From Sphingomonas adhaesiva (lineage in GTDB: Bacteria; Pseudomonadota; Alphaproteobacteria; Sphingomonadales; Sphingomonadaceae), in assembly GCF_002374855.1 (NCBI RefSeq), contig NZ_NWVC01000014.1, positions 1 through 34,058 on the forward strand: DNA of 34,058 nt, written 5' to 3'. Below are positions 15,029 to 22,784 of the stretch, piece after piece; position 1 is the first letter of the stretch; each line of letters starts with the position of its first letter. Under the pieces are notes generated by a model, which had not been told where the DNA came from, ran no database searches, and saw only the letters and a program-made list of their open reading frames with translations. Position numbers and translations under genes: made by a program.

Positions 15029-15835
15029 ATGCTCACCGACCGCTCCCAGCGCTGGCGCGACCGGCGCAGCTTGTTCGTTGCCGGCGACAGCGTGATCGAC
15101 CCGCGCCGCTACGCCGTCGATGTCGTCGCCCATGATACTGCCCGCGCATTCCTCGCCGACCATCATTACCTCCCGCGCTATCCCGCCGCCCAGCTCGCCT
15201 GCGGGCTGTTCGGTCCGGGCGACCCGGGCAGATCCGCGTTGGTCGGTCTCATCGTGTTCGGCGTGCCGGCGACCGGCGCGGTCATCACCCGGCACACCGG
15301 CTATGCCGATCCCGCTCGGGGCTGCGTACTGCAACGGCTCATCTGCCTGCCCTCGGTCGCCGCGAACGGCGAAAGCTTCTTCACGTCGCGCGCCTTCCGC
15401 CTCCTGCGCCTCGCCAAGCCCCGGATCGACGCTGTCGTCAGCTTCTCCGATCCCGCCTTCGGCCATTGCGGCGTCGTCTATGCCGCGCTGTCGGGCGCCT
15501 ATCGCGGCCGCACGAGGCCGCGGACGGTGCTGCGCATCGCCGGCGAGATGATCTCGGAGAGAACGCTGTCGAAGATCCGCAACCTCGAATCCGGCCATGC
15601 CGGGGCGATCGACCAGCTGGTGCGGCTCGGTGCGCCGAGGCCGGAGGCGCACGAACACCCCGCCGACTGGCTCGCGCGGCTCCGTGCCGACAATCTGCTC
15701 CGCCCGCACCGGCAAAGCCCGCTGTTCACCTATTGCTTCGAGCTGACGCGCGACGCCCGGCGCACCGCGCGCGATCTGCCCCGGCTTGCCTATCCGCGCC
15801 GGAGCGACGCGATCCGCGAAATCCTCGCGGCATGA
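15029..15835 (+). CDS. Mom-like DNA adenine modification protein (GNAT fold)
   Basis: The start at 15029 has a strong CGGAGG. The 268-residue product carries the features of Mom of phage Mu and its relatives: AFLADHHYLPRYPAAQLACGLF (40-61), LVGLIVFGVP (71-80), LQRLICLPSVAANGESFFTS (101-120), SRAFRLL (120-126) and VVSFSDPAFGHCGVVYAALSGAY (136-158). Mom converts adenine in DNA to methylcarbamoyl-adenine, making DNA resistant to many restriction enzymes. The C-terminal 80 residues include a start-like SERTLSKIRN segment seen in plasmid relatives. Next to a DpdA-like gene it suggests a two-base protection scheme; in Mu the gene is tightly regulated because it is toxic. Confidence 0.75.
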   Translation: MLTDRSQRWRDRRSLFVAGDSVIDPRRYAVDVVAHDTARAFLADHHYLPRYPAAQLACGLFGPGDPGRSALVGLIVFGVPATGAVITRHTGYADPARGCVLQRLICLPSVAANGESFFTSRAFRLLRLAKPRIDAVVSFSDPAFGHCGVVYAALSGAYRGRTRPRTVLRIAGEMISERTLSKIRNLESGHAGAIDQLVRLGAPRPEAHEHPADWLARLRADNLLRPHRQSPLFTYCFELTRDARRTARDLPRLAYPRRSDAIREILAA

Positions 15836-15853
15836 TCCCCGCGCCAGCGGCGC

Positions 15854-15912
15854 GAGGGAAGGGGAGCGGGAGCGGGCGGCATGTCACCGACATGCCGGAA
15901 GGAGCACCGCCC
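15854..15912 (+). promoter_or_regulatory. Purine-run plus hairpin leader (copy d)
   Basis: The run GAGGGAAGGGGAGCGGGAGC begins at 15854, followed by a perfect 8-bp stem, CGGCATGT (15877-15884) and ACATGCCG (15890-15897), then AAGGAG before a GTG start at 15913. Confidence 0.65.
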
Positions 15913-16206
15913 GTGGATATCCATCTCGCCATCGCCAGCGTCCAGGCCGACGCTGCCCGCATCGCGCGCTACACCGATCGACGCGACCGTTTCCTCGATG
16001 CGCTGGACTGGTCCGCGCTCGACGAACAGACCGCGCGCGAGGCCGCGATGCTCGACGATCTGCTCGCCGGCGATCTCGCCGACGCCGCGCTCTACATCCT
16101 CTGGCTGGAAGAACGCCTCGCCAGCGGCGAAACCGATGTTCCAGGCGTTCTTCGCTTCTACCCGCACCCGCGCCCCTGGCACGCCGAGTGGATCTCGCTG
16201 CACTGA
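15913..16206 (+). CDS. Small hypothetical protein, 97 aa (GTG start)
   Basis: The GTG at 15913 is chosen because AAGGAG lies at correct spacing directly after the leader hairpin. The product is acidic and helical (ARIARYTDRRDRFLDALDWS, then EAAMLDDLLAGDLADAALYILWLEERL) and ends in a strand-rich tail with paired tryptophans (PRPWHAEWISLH). No family recognised. The next gene follows 16 nt later. Confidence 0.7.
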   Translation: MDIHLAIASVQADAARIARYTDRRDRFLDALDWSALDEQTAREAAMLDDLLAGDLADAALYILWLEERLASGETDVPGVLRFYPHPRPWHAEWISLH

Positions 16207-16222
16207 CCCTGAAAGGATCGCC

Positions 16223-16537
16223 ATGAGCCGCCACCAGTTTCCCGGTATCGAACCCGGCACCAGCGTCAGCATCGGGTGGGACCGCCCGCTTGGCACCTTC
16301 TTCGTCCAGGTGCTGCGCCCGCACCCGCATCTCACGGGTGAGGACGAAACCGTCGCATGGCATGGCGCGCACCCCGGCGAGCTGACCACAGCGGCCGCCG
16401 CGGTCACCATCGCCTCACGCTGGGCCGATCTTCCCGCCGATCTCGCGATCACGCTCGAGACCGACCGGCTGATGACCCTCGGCCAGTCCGATGGCGAGGC
16501 GCAGATCGCCATCAAGCGCCGCTTCTTCGGCGACTGA
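16223..16537 (+). CDS. Small hypothetical protein, 104 aa
   Basis: The ATG at 16223 has AAAGGA upstream. The strand-rich product starts MSRHQFPGIEPGTSVSIGWDRPLGTFFVQVL and has an alanine-rich helix in the middle (ELTTAAAAVTIASRWADLP). Larger frames that read through the previous gene are not supported. No family recognised; likely a partner of the 97-residue gene upstream. Confidence 0.75.
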   Translation: MSRHQFPGIEPGTSVSIGWDRPLGTFFVQVLRPHPHLTGEDETVAWHGAHPGELTTAAAAVTIASRWADLPADLAITLETDRLMTLGQSDGEAQIAIKRRFFGD

Positions 16538-16548
16538 GTACCCGACAA

Positions 16549-16601
16549 GAAAGGGGAGGGGGATGGGGCGCGTCGATCAATGACGATCGACGGAGAGCCC
16601 C
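16549..16601 (+). promoter_or_regulatory. Purine-run plus hairpin leader (copy e)
   Basis: GAAAGGGGAGGGGGATGGGG (16549-16568) is followed by a perfect 8-bp stem, CGTCGATC (16571-16578) and GATCGACG (16585-16592), then GGAGAG before the ATG at 16602. A six-codon leader peptide (ATG at 16563, stop TGA in the loop) could be translated from the purine run. Confidence 0.65.
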
Positions 16602-17111
16602 ATGCCATATTTTATCGATCTCGGTGCCGGTCCCGCCGAGGAGGATTGCGCGCAACTCGGCCAGTCGCCCAACTTCGACAGCCTCAACCGCCTCGAAATC
16701 GCGGTCTACAAGTCCGCGCTGATCGCACGCTACGGCCCGCCGCCCCCGGGATGCCGCCTCGCCGGCCTGTCCAACCGACACGATTTCGGTCGCTATGTCG
16801 AACTCGTCCTCCATATCGAGAACGAGCTCGACGAGGCCGTCGCCGACTATGCGACACGCGTCGAGGAGGGACTCGCCACCTGGCGCGAGGCGGGCTTCAC
16901 CGCGCCGGTCGAGTATAACGGCGAGACGCCCACCATCGTCCATGCCGATCCGGCCGATGCCGTCATCAGCGCGCTGCTGATTACCCGGCCCGGGCCGAAC
17001 GGTCTTTTCCCGATCCCGGATTTCGCGGTCCTGCACGGCAATCTCACGCAGGCTTACCCCGCCGAGGCCGCGGCCGCCAACGCGCGTCTCGCCGAGGCCG
17101 CGGACGCCTGA
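16602..17111 (+). CDS. Hypothetical protein, 169 aa
   Basis: The product starts MPYFIDLGAGPAEEDCAQLG and has a central helical segment (FGRYVELVLHIENELDEAVADYATRVEEGLATW) followed by strands. It is acidic, soluble and lacks recognisable motifs. It is preceded by the leader with an 8-bp hairpin and followed, after 44 nt, by another hypothetical gene. No family recognised. Confidence 0.75.
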   Translation: MPYFIDLGAGPAEEDCAQLGQSPNFDSLNRLEIAVYKSALIARYGPPPPGCRLAGLSNRHDFGRYVELVLHIENELDEAVADYATRVEEGLATWREAGFTAPVEYNGETPTIVHADPADAVISALLITRPGPNGLFPIPDFAVLHGNLTQAYPAEAAAANARLAEAADA

Positions 17112-17155
17112 GCGCGACCGCACAGAGCGATTTCCCATCATTTCGGAGCATTCCC

Positions 17156-17872
17156 ATGGCGAACACCTACACCAAGGCCGCGTTCACGCTGACCATGAGC
17201 CACGCCGACGCGGCGTTGCTGACCATTGCCGAACAGGCAGTCGATATCCTCGACACCAACGGCGACGATGCCGACCTCGCCCACGAATATGACGCGCTCG
17301 ATCCCGCGTTCCACGCCGTGTTCCCGGCGAAGGGGCCGATGAAGTTCGAAAGCTTCCTCGAGATATTCGACGATTGGCATTTCCCTTATCTCGACTGCGC
17401 GATCGACATCGACTGGAAAGGCGAAGACGGGAACGCGCGCGTATTCTTCAGCGGCGATCAATTCGGCGTCGAACAGGTCGCCCAGCTCATCTTCCGCGCT
17501 TGCAAGTCCGCGCTCCCCTGCGGGTTCGCATGGATCTCCGACTGCGACCGGCTGCGCCCCGGCGAGTTCGGAGGCGGCTGCGTCATCATTACCGACGCGG
17601 GGCTGACGTTCCACAGCACCCAGGACATCCTCGATCGCGCCGCGCGCAGCGCCGCAGCCGATCCCGACACCCATGGTCACGAGGGTCGCTTCGGTTTCGT
17701 GCTCGCCTCGCGCGACCAGAACGGCCACGCCGTCTTCTGGAACAACGACGACGGCTTCGGGGCACTCGCCAGCGCGACCGTGTTCTCGAAAGCCGAGGCC
17801 CGCGCACACGATCCGGTCATCGCCAACGACGAACCCGAGTGGCTGGCGCTGCCAGCGCCGCTCGCGGCCTGA
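17156..17872 (+). CDS. Hypothetical protein, 238 aa
   Basis: The ATG at 17156 has CGGAG upstream. This acidic soluble protein contains DDWHFPYLDCAIDIDWKGEDGNARVFFSG and a GGCVIITDAGLTFHSTQDIL segment; both look like strand-rich globular domains. Three cysteines around residues 115-130 (ACKSALPCGFAWISDCD) might bind metal. It ends six nt before the second PAPS-reductase-like gene, so both are probably one transcript. Family not recognised. Confidence 0.75.
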   Translation: MANTYTKAAFTLTMSHADAALLTIAEQAVDILDTNGDDADLAHEYDALDPAFHAVFPAKGPMKFESFLEIFDDWHFPYLDCAIDIDWKGEDGNARVFFSGDQFGVEQVAQLIFRACKSALPCGFAWISDCDRLRPGEFGGGCVIITDAGLTFHSTQDILDRAARSAAADPDTHGHEGRFGFVLASRDQNGHAVFWNNDDGFGALASATVFSKAEARAHDPVIANDEPEWLALPAPLAA

Positions 17873-17878
17873 ACGGCC

Positions 17879-19000
17879 ATGTTCATCGACATCGGACGCG
17901 GCCTGGTCGCCGGCCTTCCGGCCCTCGCCCTGCCGCCCGCCATCCTCGACGCGGTCGAACGCGGCGCATGGATCGTCTTCAACCTCTCGGGCGGCAAGGA
18001 CAGCTCGGCCGCGATGTTCGCGGTCAACCTGATCCTCGATGCGCTCGGCCATCCGCGCGAGCGGCGTATCGCCATTCACGCCGACCTCGGCCGTGCCGAA
18101 TGGGACGAAACGCCCGCGACGGTCGAGGATCTCGCGGCCCACGCCGGCGTCCCGCTGACGATCGTCCGGCGCAACGCCGGCGACCTGTTCGACCGCTGGG
18201 CCACGCGCTTTGCCAACGGCAAGGCGCGCTACGAGGCACTCGAAACCTATAATCTGATCGGTCCCTGGTCATCCTCGGCGCTGCGCTTCTGCACCTCAGA
18301 GATGAAGGCCCATGTCATCGGGCCGCACCTCGCCAGACTGCTGCGCGGCCAGACTATCATCAACGTGCTGGGACTGCGCCGCGACGAGAGCATCGCTCGG
18401 TCACGCACACCCGAATGGAAAGCAGACGCGCGCTACGCCGCTGCCGGCAATCCCCACGGCACCGCGATGATGCTGTGGAACCCGATCGCGCACTGGACGA
18501 CACCACAGGTCTTCGCCGCGCACGATACGCTCGGCATCCCGCTGCACGTCGCCTACACCTGTTACCAGTCGTCGCGACTGTCGTGCCGCTTCTGCGTCCT
18601 CCAGTCGCTCGGCGACGCCCAGGCATCGGCTTCGGCACCGGCAAATCGTCCCGCGCTGCTTCACCTGGTCGACCTCGAGGCGACCTCGACCTTCTCGTTC
18701 CAGCCCGCGCGCTGGCTCGCCGACGTCGCACCGCGCCACATACCAGGTAATTTGAGGAACCGGATTACCGTTGCCAAGGCCGATGCGGCCGAACGGCGAC
18801 GGCTCGAAAGCGCGATGCCGCCCGACCTTCGCTACGTCAGAGGCTGGCCACCGCGCGTCCCCACCATCGAGGAGGCCGGTGTCGTCGCCGCTTCGCGCGC
18901 GCCGATCCTCGCTCGGCACGGTCTCGCCAACCTCTATCCCGATGCCTGCGCGGTCCGTGACCGCTTCGCCGACCTCATCACGGTCAAACGCGCCGCCTGA
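17879..19000 (+). CDS. PAPS-reductase-like PP-loop protein (second copy, canonical SGGKDS)
   Basis: A 373-residue adenine-nucleotide alpha-hydrolase with a textbook PP-loop, FNLSGGKDSSAAM (34-46), then HADLGRAEWDET (67-78), RFCTSEMK (136-143), GLRRDES (165-171) and a cysteine cluster TCYQSSRLSCRFCVLQS near residues 222-238. The cysteines and the RRDES loop resemble the DndC/PAPS-reductase group that handles sulfur transfer or substrate adenylation. No DndB, DndD, DndE or cysteine desulfurase is nearby, so a standard phosphorothioation system is not present. It may act with the Mom-like and DpdA-like proteins or serve its own modification; unresolved. Confidence 0.8.
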   Translation: MFIDIGRGLVAGLPALALPPAILDAVERGAWIVFNLSGGKDSSAAMFAVNLILDALGHPRERRIAIHADLGRAEWDETPATVEDLAAHAGVPLTIVRRNAGDLFDRWATRFANGKARYEALETYNLIGPWSSSALRFCTSEMKAHVIGPHLARLLRGQTIINVLGLRRDESIARSRTPEWKADARYAAAGNPHGTAMMLWNPIAHWTTPQVFAAHDTLGIPLHVAYTCYQSSRLSCRFCVLQSLGDAQASASAPANRPALLHLVDLEATSTFSFQPARWLADVAPRHIPGNLRNRITVAKADAAERRRLESAMPPDLRYVRGWPPRVPTIEEAGVVAASRAPILARHGLANLYPDACAVRDRFADLITVKRAA

Positions 19001-19024
19001 TCCCCATCATCAAGGAGTCCCGAC

Positions 19025-19573
19025 ATGGCCGATATCACCGATCTCCCCGTCATGACGCGCGACGACGCGATCGCCGCGGGCTTCGCCGGTTACAACGACG
19101 TGCCGCACAAGCCCATCGACGTGCCTGACGGCGCGTTCACGATCACGGCGAAGACCAGCGAGGGTCGCCGCGTGACCTTCTGCTTTCTCGAAAAGACTTA
19201 TGGTGGCCCGCCGCGTTTCATCGACATCCAGTTCCACGATCGCGGCACCACGATCCCCAACGCCGATAACGGGGTATCACCCACCTTCAACGCGTTCGCG
19301 ATCACGCGTGGCGGCAGGTTCGTCGCCGACAGTCGCCCGCTCGACGAGGACATCAAGCCCTCGATCCTCGTGCTCATGCTCGACAAGGCTGGGGAAGAAC
19401 CCGCGCGATCCGCGACCAAACCGGCGCCGATGTCGGACACCGACCTCGCGGCTCTGCTGACCCGCGCGGCCGAAGTCGTGGCTGCGCCCGACAGCCGGAT
19501 CGCCTCGGATCGCAACGCCCTTGCCGGCCAACTCACGGCCGAGGCCGCGGTCAGGCGGGCGCGGCCGTCATGA
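19025..19573 (+). CDS. Hypothetical protein, 182 aa
   Basis: AAGGAG lies at good spacing before the ATG at 19025. The N-terminal 120 residues look like a beta-rich globular domain (GAFTITAKTSEGRRVTFCFLEKTYGGPPRFIDIQFHD), and the C-terminal 60 residues are helical and alanine-rich. No motif known. Its stop overlaps the next start (ATGA at 19570). Confidence 0.75.
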   Translation: MADITDLPVMTRDDAIAAGFAGYNDVPHKPIDVPDGAFTITAKTSEGRRVTFCFLEKTYGGPPRFIDIQFHDRGTTIPNADNGVSPTFNAFAITRGGRFVADSRPLDEDIKPSILVLMLDKAGEEPARSATKPAPMSDTDLAALLTRAAEVVAAPDSRIASDRNALAGQLTAEAAVRRARPS

Positions 19574-19764
19574 CCGCGCCCTCGCGCAGCGACGGCATGC
19601 ACGTCGCCCATACCGCAACGGGGTGGGTCGTGTTCGACAACAGCCTTTCGCACCCCTCGCGCCTCTCGGGCGCCTATCCGTCGCGCGCCGCGGCGACCGC
19701 CCGCAAGCGGGCGCTCGCGCGTGCGCTGCGCCACCAGCGTCCCGACGACGCACCGGACGTCTGA
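19570..19764 (+). CDS. Small basic hypothetical protein, 64 aa
   Basis: The start overlaps the preceding stop. The sequence has a short strand segment (HVAHTATGWVVFDNSLSHP) followed by a basic helix (SRAAATARKRALARALRHQR), a layout compatible with a small DNA- or RNA-binding protein. No family recognised. Its end coincides with the start of a purine-run leader. Confidence 0.6.
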   Translation: MTAPSRSDGMHVAHTATGWVVFDNSLSHPSRLSGAYPSRAAATARKRALARALRHQRPDDAPDV

Positions 19765-19836
19765 GGAAGGGGAAGGCGGACCGGCTGTTGTGAACCGGGA
19801 GGATCATCCGACCCGGTGACAACCGGAGTTAACCCA
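19763..19836 (+). promoter_or_regulatory. Purine-run plus hairpin leader (copy f)
   Basis: GAGGAAGGGGAAGGCGGA (19763-19780) is followed by a long stem: GTTGT-ga-ACCGGG (19787-19799) with CCCGGT-g-ACAAC (19812-19823). GGAG then precedes the ATG at 19837. Confidence 0.6.
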
Positions 19837-20121
19837 ATGCGCAGCATCCTCGCCTTCTACGAAATCGACCGTGAGTGGGGTGGCCCCGAGGAGGGGGGCT
19901 GGTGGTACGATACCGGCACCTTCGTCCGCGTGATCGCCCTCCATTACCATGACAAGGCCGCGGTCGCGGCGATGCGCCGCGCCAATCGCCTGCTCGACCG
20001 CCTGCAGCGGCATCGCCCGCCGGTGGATTCGGCCGCCTACACCGGCGGACGCTTCCGCGCCTTCAGCTTCTCCGGCCTCCCGCCCGCGCGGTTTCCCGCG
20101 CGTCGCCCGCAATATTCCTGA
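19837..20121 (+). CDS. Small hypothetical protein, 94 aa
   Basis: The ATG at 19837 is preferred over an in-frame ATG at 19816 because CGGAG is correctly placed for it and the upstream ATG falls in the leader stem. The product starts MRSILAFYEIDREWGGPEEGGWWYDTG and ends in an arginine- and proline-rich tail. No family recognised. Confidence 0.65.
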   Translation: MRSILAFYEIDREWGGPEEGGWWYDTGTFVRVIALHYHDKAAVAAMRRANRLLDRLQRHRPPVDSAAYTGGRFRAFSFSGLPPARFPARRPQYS

Positions 20122-20144
20122 TCCCAGCGAGAAAGGACCAGCGC

Positions 20145-20663
20145 ATGTACCGCGTCCATTATTTCGACACCAGCGAAGCCGCGCATGACGCCTGTCTCGA
20201 TGACGGTCCCTGCATCGAGGAAGGCGACGTTCTCGCCATCCTGTCGGAGGGCGTCATCGGTCTCGCCTCGACCGATCCGATCGCCGTCACCCTAGACCCC
20301 GGCGCACTGCGCATCGTCCGCCCGATGGCGATGGACGTGCTGCTAGCAGAACTCGTCCACGGCGCCTCCCAGATCCGCCGCGCGGTCGCGACCGCCCTCC
20401 TGCACCATTTGCCCGTGCAGCCCCATTTCCTCGCCTTCGTCGCGCCGGCGCTGCCCTATCCCTATCCGCAGACCGTCGTCGCGCTCTCGTTCGACGACAT
20501 CATGCTGACGATCGACGCGATCGACCACCGCATCAAGACGCTCGAAAACCGGTTGGGCTCACTCGAATCCGACAGCGCGCACGCCTTCTTCCTGCAACGC
20601 TCGATCGATCACCTGTCGAGCGCCAGGAAGCGCCTCATGCGACATCCGCGACCGCCTCGCTGA
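20145..20663 (+). CDS. Hypothetical protein with C-terminal coiled coil, 172 aa
   Basis: The start is preceded by AAAGGA. The first half is a strand-rich domain (MYRVHYFDTSEAAHDACLDD, then a CIEEGDVLAILSEG loop). The last 50 residues form a heptad-like helix (IMLTIDAIDHRIKTLENRLGSLESDSAHAF...) that predicts a short coiled coil. Soluble, no membrane segment, no recognised family. Confidence 0.75.
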   Translation: MYRVHYFDTSEAAHDACLDDGPCIEEGDVLAILSEGVIGLASTDPIAVTLDPGALRIVRPMAMDVLLAELVHGASQIRRAVATALLHHLPVQPHFLAFVAPALPYPYPQTVVALSFDDIMLTIDAIDHRIKTLENRLGSLESDSAHAFFLQRSIDHLSSARKRLMRHPRPPR

Positions 20664-20707
20664 ACGACACGGCATCGCCCCGCGACGATGCCGGCACCGG
20701 CTGCGCC

Positions 20708-20776
20708 GGAAGGAGAGAGGGACCGGATCGGCATCCTGGACATGGGGTCCGGGCATTTTGCCGAAAGGTCACGATC
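20708..20776 (+). promoter_or_regulatory. Purine-run plus hairpin leader (copy g)
   Basis: GGAAGGAGAGAGGGA (20708-20722) is followed by a nested hairpin: CGGCA (20729-20733) pairs with TGCCG (20759-20763) and CCTGGAC (20735-20741) with GTCCGGG (20747-20753). AAAGG then precedes the ATG at 20777. Confidence 0.65.
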
Positions 20777-21304
20777 ATGTGCATCGATCCCAACGCCGAG
20801 CCCGTCGCCTTCGCGCTCGACACCAAACTCTGCCACCTCCTGCCGACGCTGACCGAGCCGCACCGCGAAGCCATCGCCCAGGATCTCGCGCGCACCGCCA
20901 TCTTCATGGCGACCGCAATGGCGGCCGACATGGCGCAGGACGCGGTGAACGGCCTCGTGCCGATCCCGAAGATGCCGTCGCTCGGCAAGCCGCCCGCACC
21001 CGCGCTGGTCCCACAGGCGCAAACGCCGCGCGATACCGTGCTGCTGACCCCCGCGGTCGCGCCCGTCGTCACGATCAAGGCCAAAACGACCGACGTCACC
21101 GTCGCCGGCTTAGACCAGCGTCACGGCTACACCTTCGGGATCGACAACAAATCCGACCGGCTGATCGACATCCGCCACGCCGGCAAATGCTGGTGCATCG
21201 ATCCGAGCGACGAGGCGACCGACGTCGTCAGCCGCGCGATCGGCGCGCTCGCCGCGGCACACGCCGATATCGGCACCGCCCTGACCGACAAGATCGGCCG
21301 ATGA
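20777..21304 (+). CDS. Hypothetical protein, 175 aa
   Basis: The first 80 residues are helical (LCHLLPTLTEPHREAIAQDLARTAIFMATAMAADMAQDAVNGL). A proline-rich linker follows, then a strand segment (VVTIKAKTTDVTVAGL) and a C-terminal helix. A methionine- and alanine-rich run around residues 40-55 could be membrane-associated but is not long enough for a clear transmembrane helix. No family recognised. The stop at 21304 is followed within 10 nt by the first copy of a 520-bp duplicated unit. Confidence 0.7.
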   Translation: MCIDPNAEPVAFALDTKLCHLLPTLTEPHREAIAQDLARTAIFMATAMAADMAQDAVNGLVPIPKMPSLGKPPAPALVPQAQTPRDTVLLTPAVAPVVTIKAKTTDVTVAGLDQRHGYTFGIDNKSDRLIDIRHAGKCWCIDPSDEATDVVSRAIGALAAAHADIGTALTDKIGR

Positions 21305-21309
21305 TCGGC

Positions 21310-21830
21310 AGGCCCGGTCCGCGTCCCGCACGATCCACCGTCCGCGTGAAGACGCGGTCGGTGAGGGGCGCTCATCGCGCCCTGCCCGGCCGAAGGGCCG
21401 GGGAGGGGAGGAGGATTGAAGATCGGTGTCGAGGACATCGGGTCCAGCACGACATCAGGAGACGTTACGATGAACATCGGTCAGATCAAGCAGAACGACG
21501 CGGGCATTTTCATGGGCCGCATTTCCACACTCGCCGTCGCGATGACGATCGCACTGAAGCCCGTCCAGTCGTCCAACCCGCGCGCGCCGCGCTACGAGAT
21601 CCACGCGCTCACCCCGGGCCGGACGTGGGTGCAGGTCGGGGCGTTCTTCGAACTCACCTCGAACAACACCGGCGAGGCGTTCCTCAACGGTCGCATCGAC
21701 GATCCGTCGCTCGCCGCGCCGCTGCAGGTCTCGGCCTTCCGCCAGGACGACGGCTCGTACAACGTCGTCTGGCAGCGCGCCCAGAAGCGCCGCGACGTCG
21801 GTGCCGCGCTCGGCGTCAAGGCGGATGACG
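21310..21830 (+). repeat. Direct repeat unit 1 (leader plus DUF736 core)
   Basis: About 521 bp nearly identical to 22785-23306. It includes about 160 bp of non-coding leader and the first 120 codons of a DUF736 gene. Identity ends abruptly after the codons for GVKADD, where the two genes get different tails. Confidence 0.9.
21396..21469 (+). promoter_or_regulatory. Purine-run plus hairpin leader (copy h)
   Basis: A run of GGGGAGGGGAGGAGG type near 21398-21414 is followed by a two-part stem: TGTCG (21427-21431) with CGACA (21450-21454) and GGAC (21433-21436) with GTCC (21442-21445). CAGGAG then precedes the ATG at 21470. A near-identical copy precedes the second DUF736 gene. Confidence 0.6.
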
Positions 21831-21991
21831 ATCTGTCGCCGCCGTTCGGCGCCGATGGCGGCCCGGTCGACAACGGTCCCGGCCCCGATGCGGCCGCCAC
21901 CGACACCGGACTGGGCGAAACCACCGCCCCGGTCGAGGAGCCGGTCGGCAAGGGCCGCGGTCGCCGCCAGCGCGTCGCCGAGGACGCCTGA
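21470..21991 (+). CDS. DUF736 family protein (first paralogue)
   Basis: The start MNIGQIKQNDAGIFMGRIST is typical of DUF736, small proteins very common on alphaproteobacterial plasmids and ICEs, of unknown function. The core of about 120 residues contains IALKPVQSSNPRAPRYEIHAL, WVQVGAFFELTSNNTGEAFLNGRIDDPS and the closing NVVWQRAQKRR. This copy has a longer acidic, proline-rich tail ending in RGRRQRVAEDA, 173 residues in all. A longer open frame starts at a TTG in the leader but the CAGGAG site favours 21470. The gene is duplicated at 22946. Confidence 0.9.
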   Translation: MNIGQIKQNDAGIFMGRISTLAVAMTIALKPVQSSNPRAPRYEIHALTPGRTWVQVGAFFELTSNNTGEAFLNGRIDDPSLAAPLQVSAFRQDDGSYNVVWQRAQKRRDVGAALGVKADDDLSPPFGADGGPVDNGPGPDAAATDTGLGETTAPVEEPVGKGRGRRQRVAEDA

Positions 21992-22074
21992 TCCACCCCC
22001 GGTGCCGTGCACTCCCTCACGGCACCGCATGGCGCACGGGCGCGCCCCCTTTCGCTCCCGCACGCCGAAACTCG

Positions 22075-22108
22075 GGGCGACGCCGGCACACGGCGTCGCC
22101 CTTTTTTT
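22075..22108 (+). terminator. Strong rho-independent terminator
   Basis: GGGCGACGCCG (22075-22085) pairs with CGGCGTCGCCC (22091-22101), followed by seven T (22102-22108). It lies 84 nt after the first DUF736 stop. The rest of the roughly 320-nt gap to the next gene (21992-22312) holds an AT-richer patch around 22130-22200, possibly with a promoter, and a leader. Confidence 0.9.
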
Positions 22109-22222
22109 GCTTCATGGGCTCCAGTCCCGATTCAACACCGTATCGGATCGATAATTTAGCTATTCCTTCGCTTTATCGCCGTATAAGCACAGGATATCGC
22201 AGTTCTAACCTGGGCCACGCTC

Positions 22223-22312
22223 AAGGGAAGGGGGTGATGAATGGATAGCCGGGCGAATGGTGATGACACCGCTCGCGGGACCGGCACGTCCACTTCATCA
22301 CGAGGTCCCGAC
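22223..22312 (+). promoter_or_regulatory. Purine-run plus hairpin leader (copy i)
   Basis: AAGGGAAGGGGGTGATGAAT begins at 22223. GTGATGA downstream can pair with TCATCAC about 35 nt later, and GGGACC with GGTCCC just before the ATG at 22313. The fold is less clear-cut than in the other copies. Confidence 0.45.
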
Positions 22313-22765
22313 ATGGCCGACCGCGTCTCCGTCTCAATTACGATCGGGGGAAATCTGCCCGCCGACCAAGTTCCCAAACTCATCGAACTGGCGAATGCCT
22401 CGGGCCTCACTCTTGAGTGGGAGGGCGAAGCACTCTCCGACGACGACATCAAATCCGGCGAGCATCTCCGAATGCGAGCGCACGATGTGACAATCGGAGA
22501 TGTCGACGAGATCGAGGAATTCTGCTGCACCAACGATCTCCCTTTCGTGTGCTGGACCGACGGATCAGCCGGGTCATTCAACCCTGAAACCATTATCTGG
22601 GTCGGCGAAGGGCCACGACACTCCTTCAACGCGACCGATGACGGCAAAACGCTCATCAGCGAGGAAGAAGCCCGCGAACTCGGCTCCTATGAGGCGATCT
22701 TGAAGCATTTCGCCCTCGGATCGTTCGAACCGCCCGTACTGACGATCGTCCCAACCAACTCCTGA
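22313..22765 (+). CDS. Hypothetical protein, 150 aa, of different base composition
   Basis: The ATG at 22313 (GAGG upstream) is preferred over 22241, which lies in the leader. The product is acidic (DRVSVSITIGGNLPADQVPKLIELANASG, then an ALSDDDIKSGEHLRMRAHDV stretch) and resembles a two-domain alpha/beta protein. Its codon use is visibly less GC-biased than neighbouring genes, with more A and T at third positions. It sits between the two DUF736 repeat copies, which together suggest it arrived with, or is trapped by, the duplication. No family recognised. Confidence 0.75.
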   Translation: MADRVSVSITIGGNLPADQVPKLIELANASGLTLEWEGEALSDDDIKSGEHLRMRAHDVTIGDVDEIEEFCCTNDLPFVCWTDGSAGSFNPETIIWVGEGPRHSFNATDDGKTLISEEEARELGSYEAILKHFALGSFEPPVLTIVPTNS

Positions 22766-22784
22766 AGTTGACAACCTCCCAATC

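Noticed and set aside
12594..19000. A standard Dnd phosphorothioation system
   Set aside because: Only PP-loop proteins are present; DndB, DndD, DndE and a cysteine desulfurase are missing.
21127..21477. Minus-strand frames shared by both DUF736 repeats (also 22656-22925)
   Set aside because: Their similarity comes from the duplicated leader DNA; no ribosome binding site and they oppose real genes.
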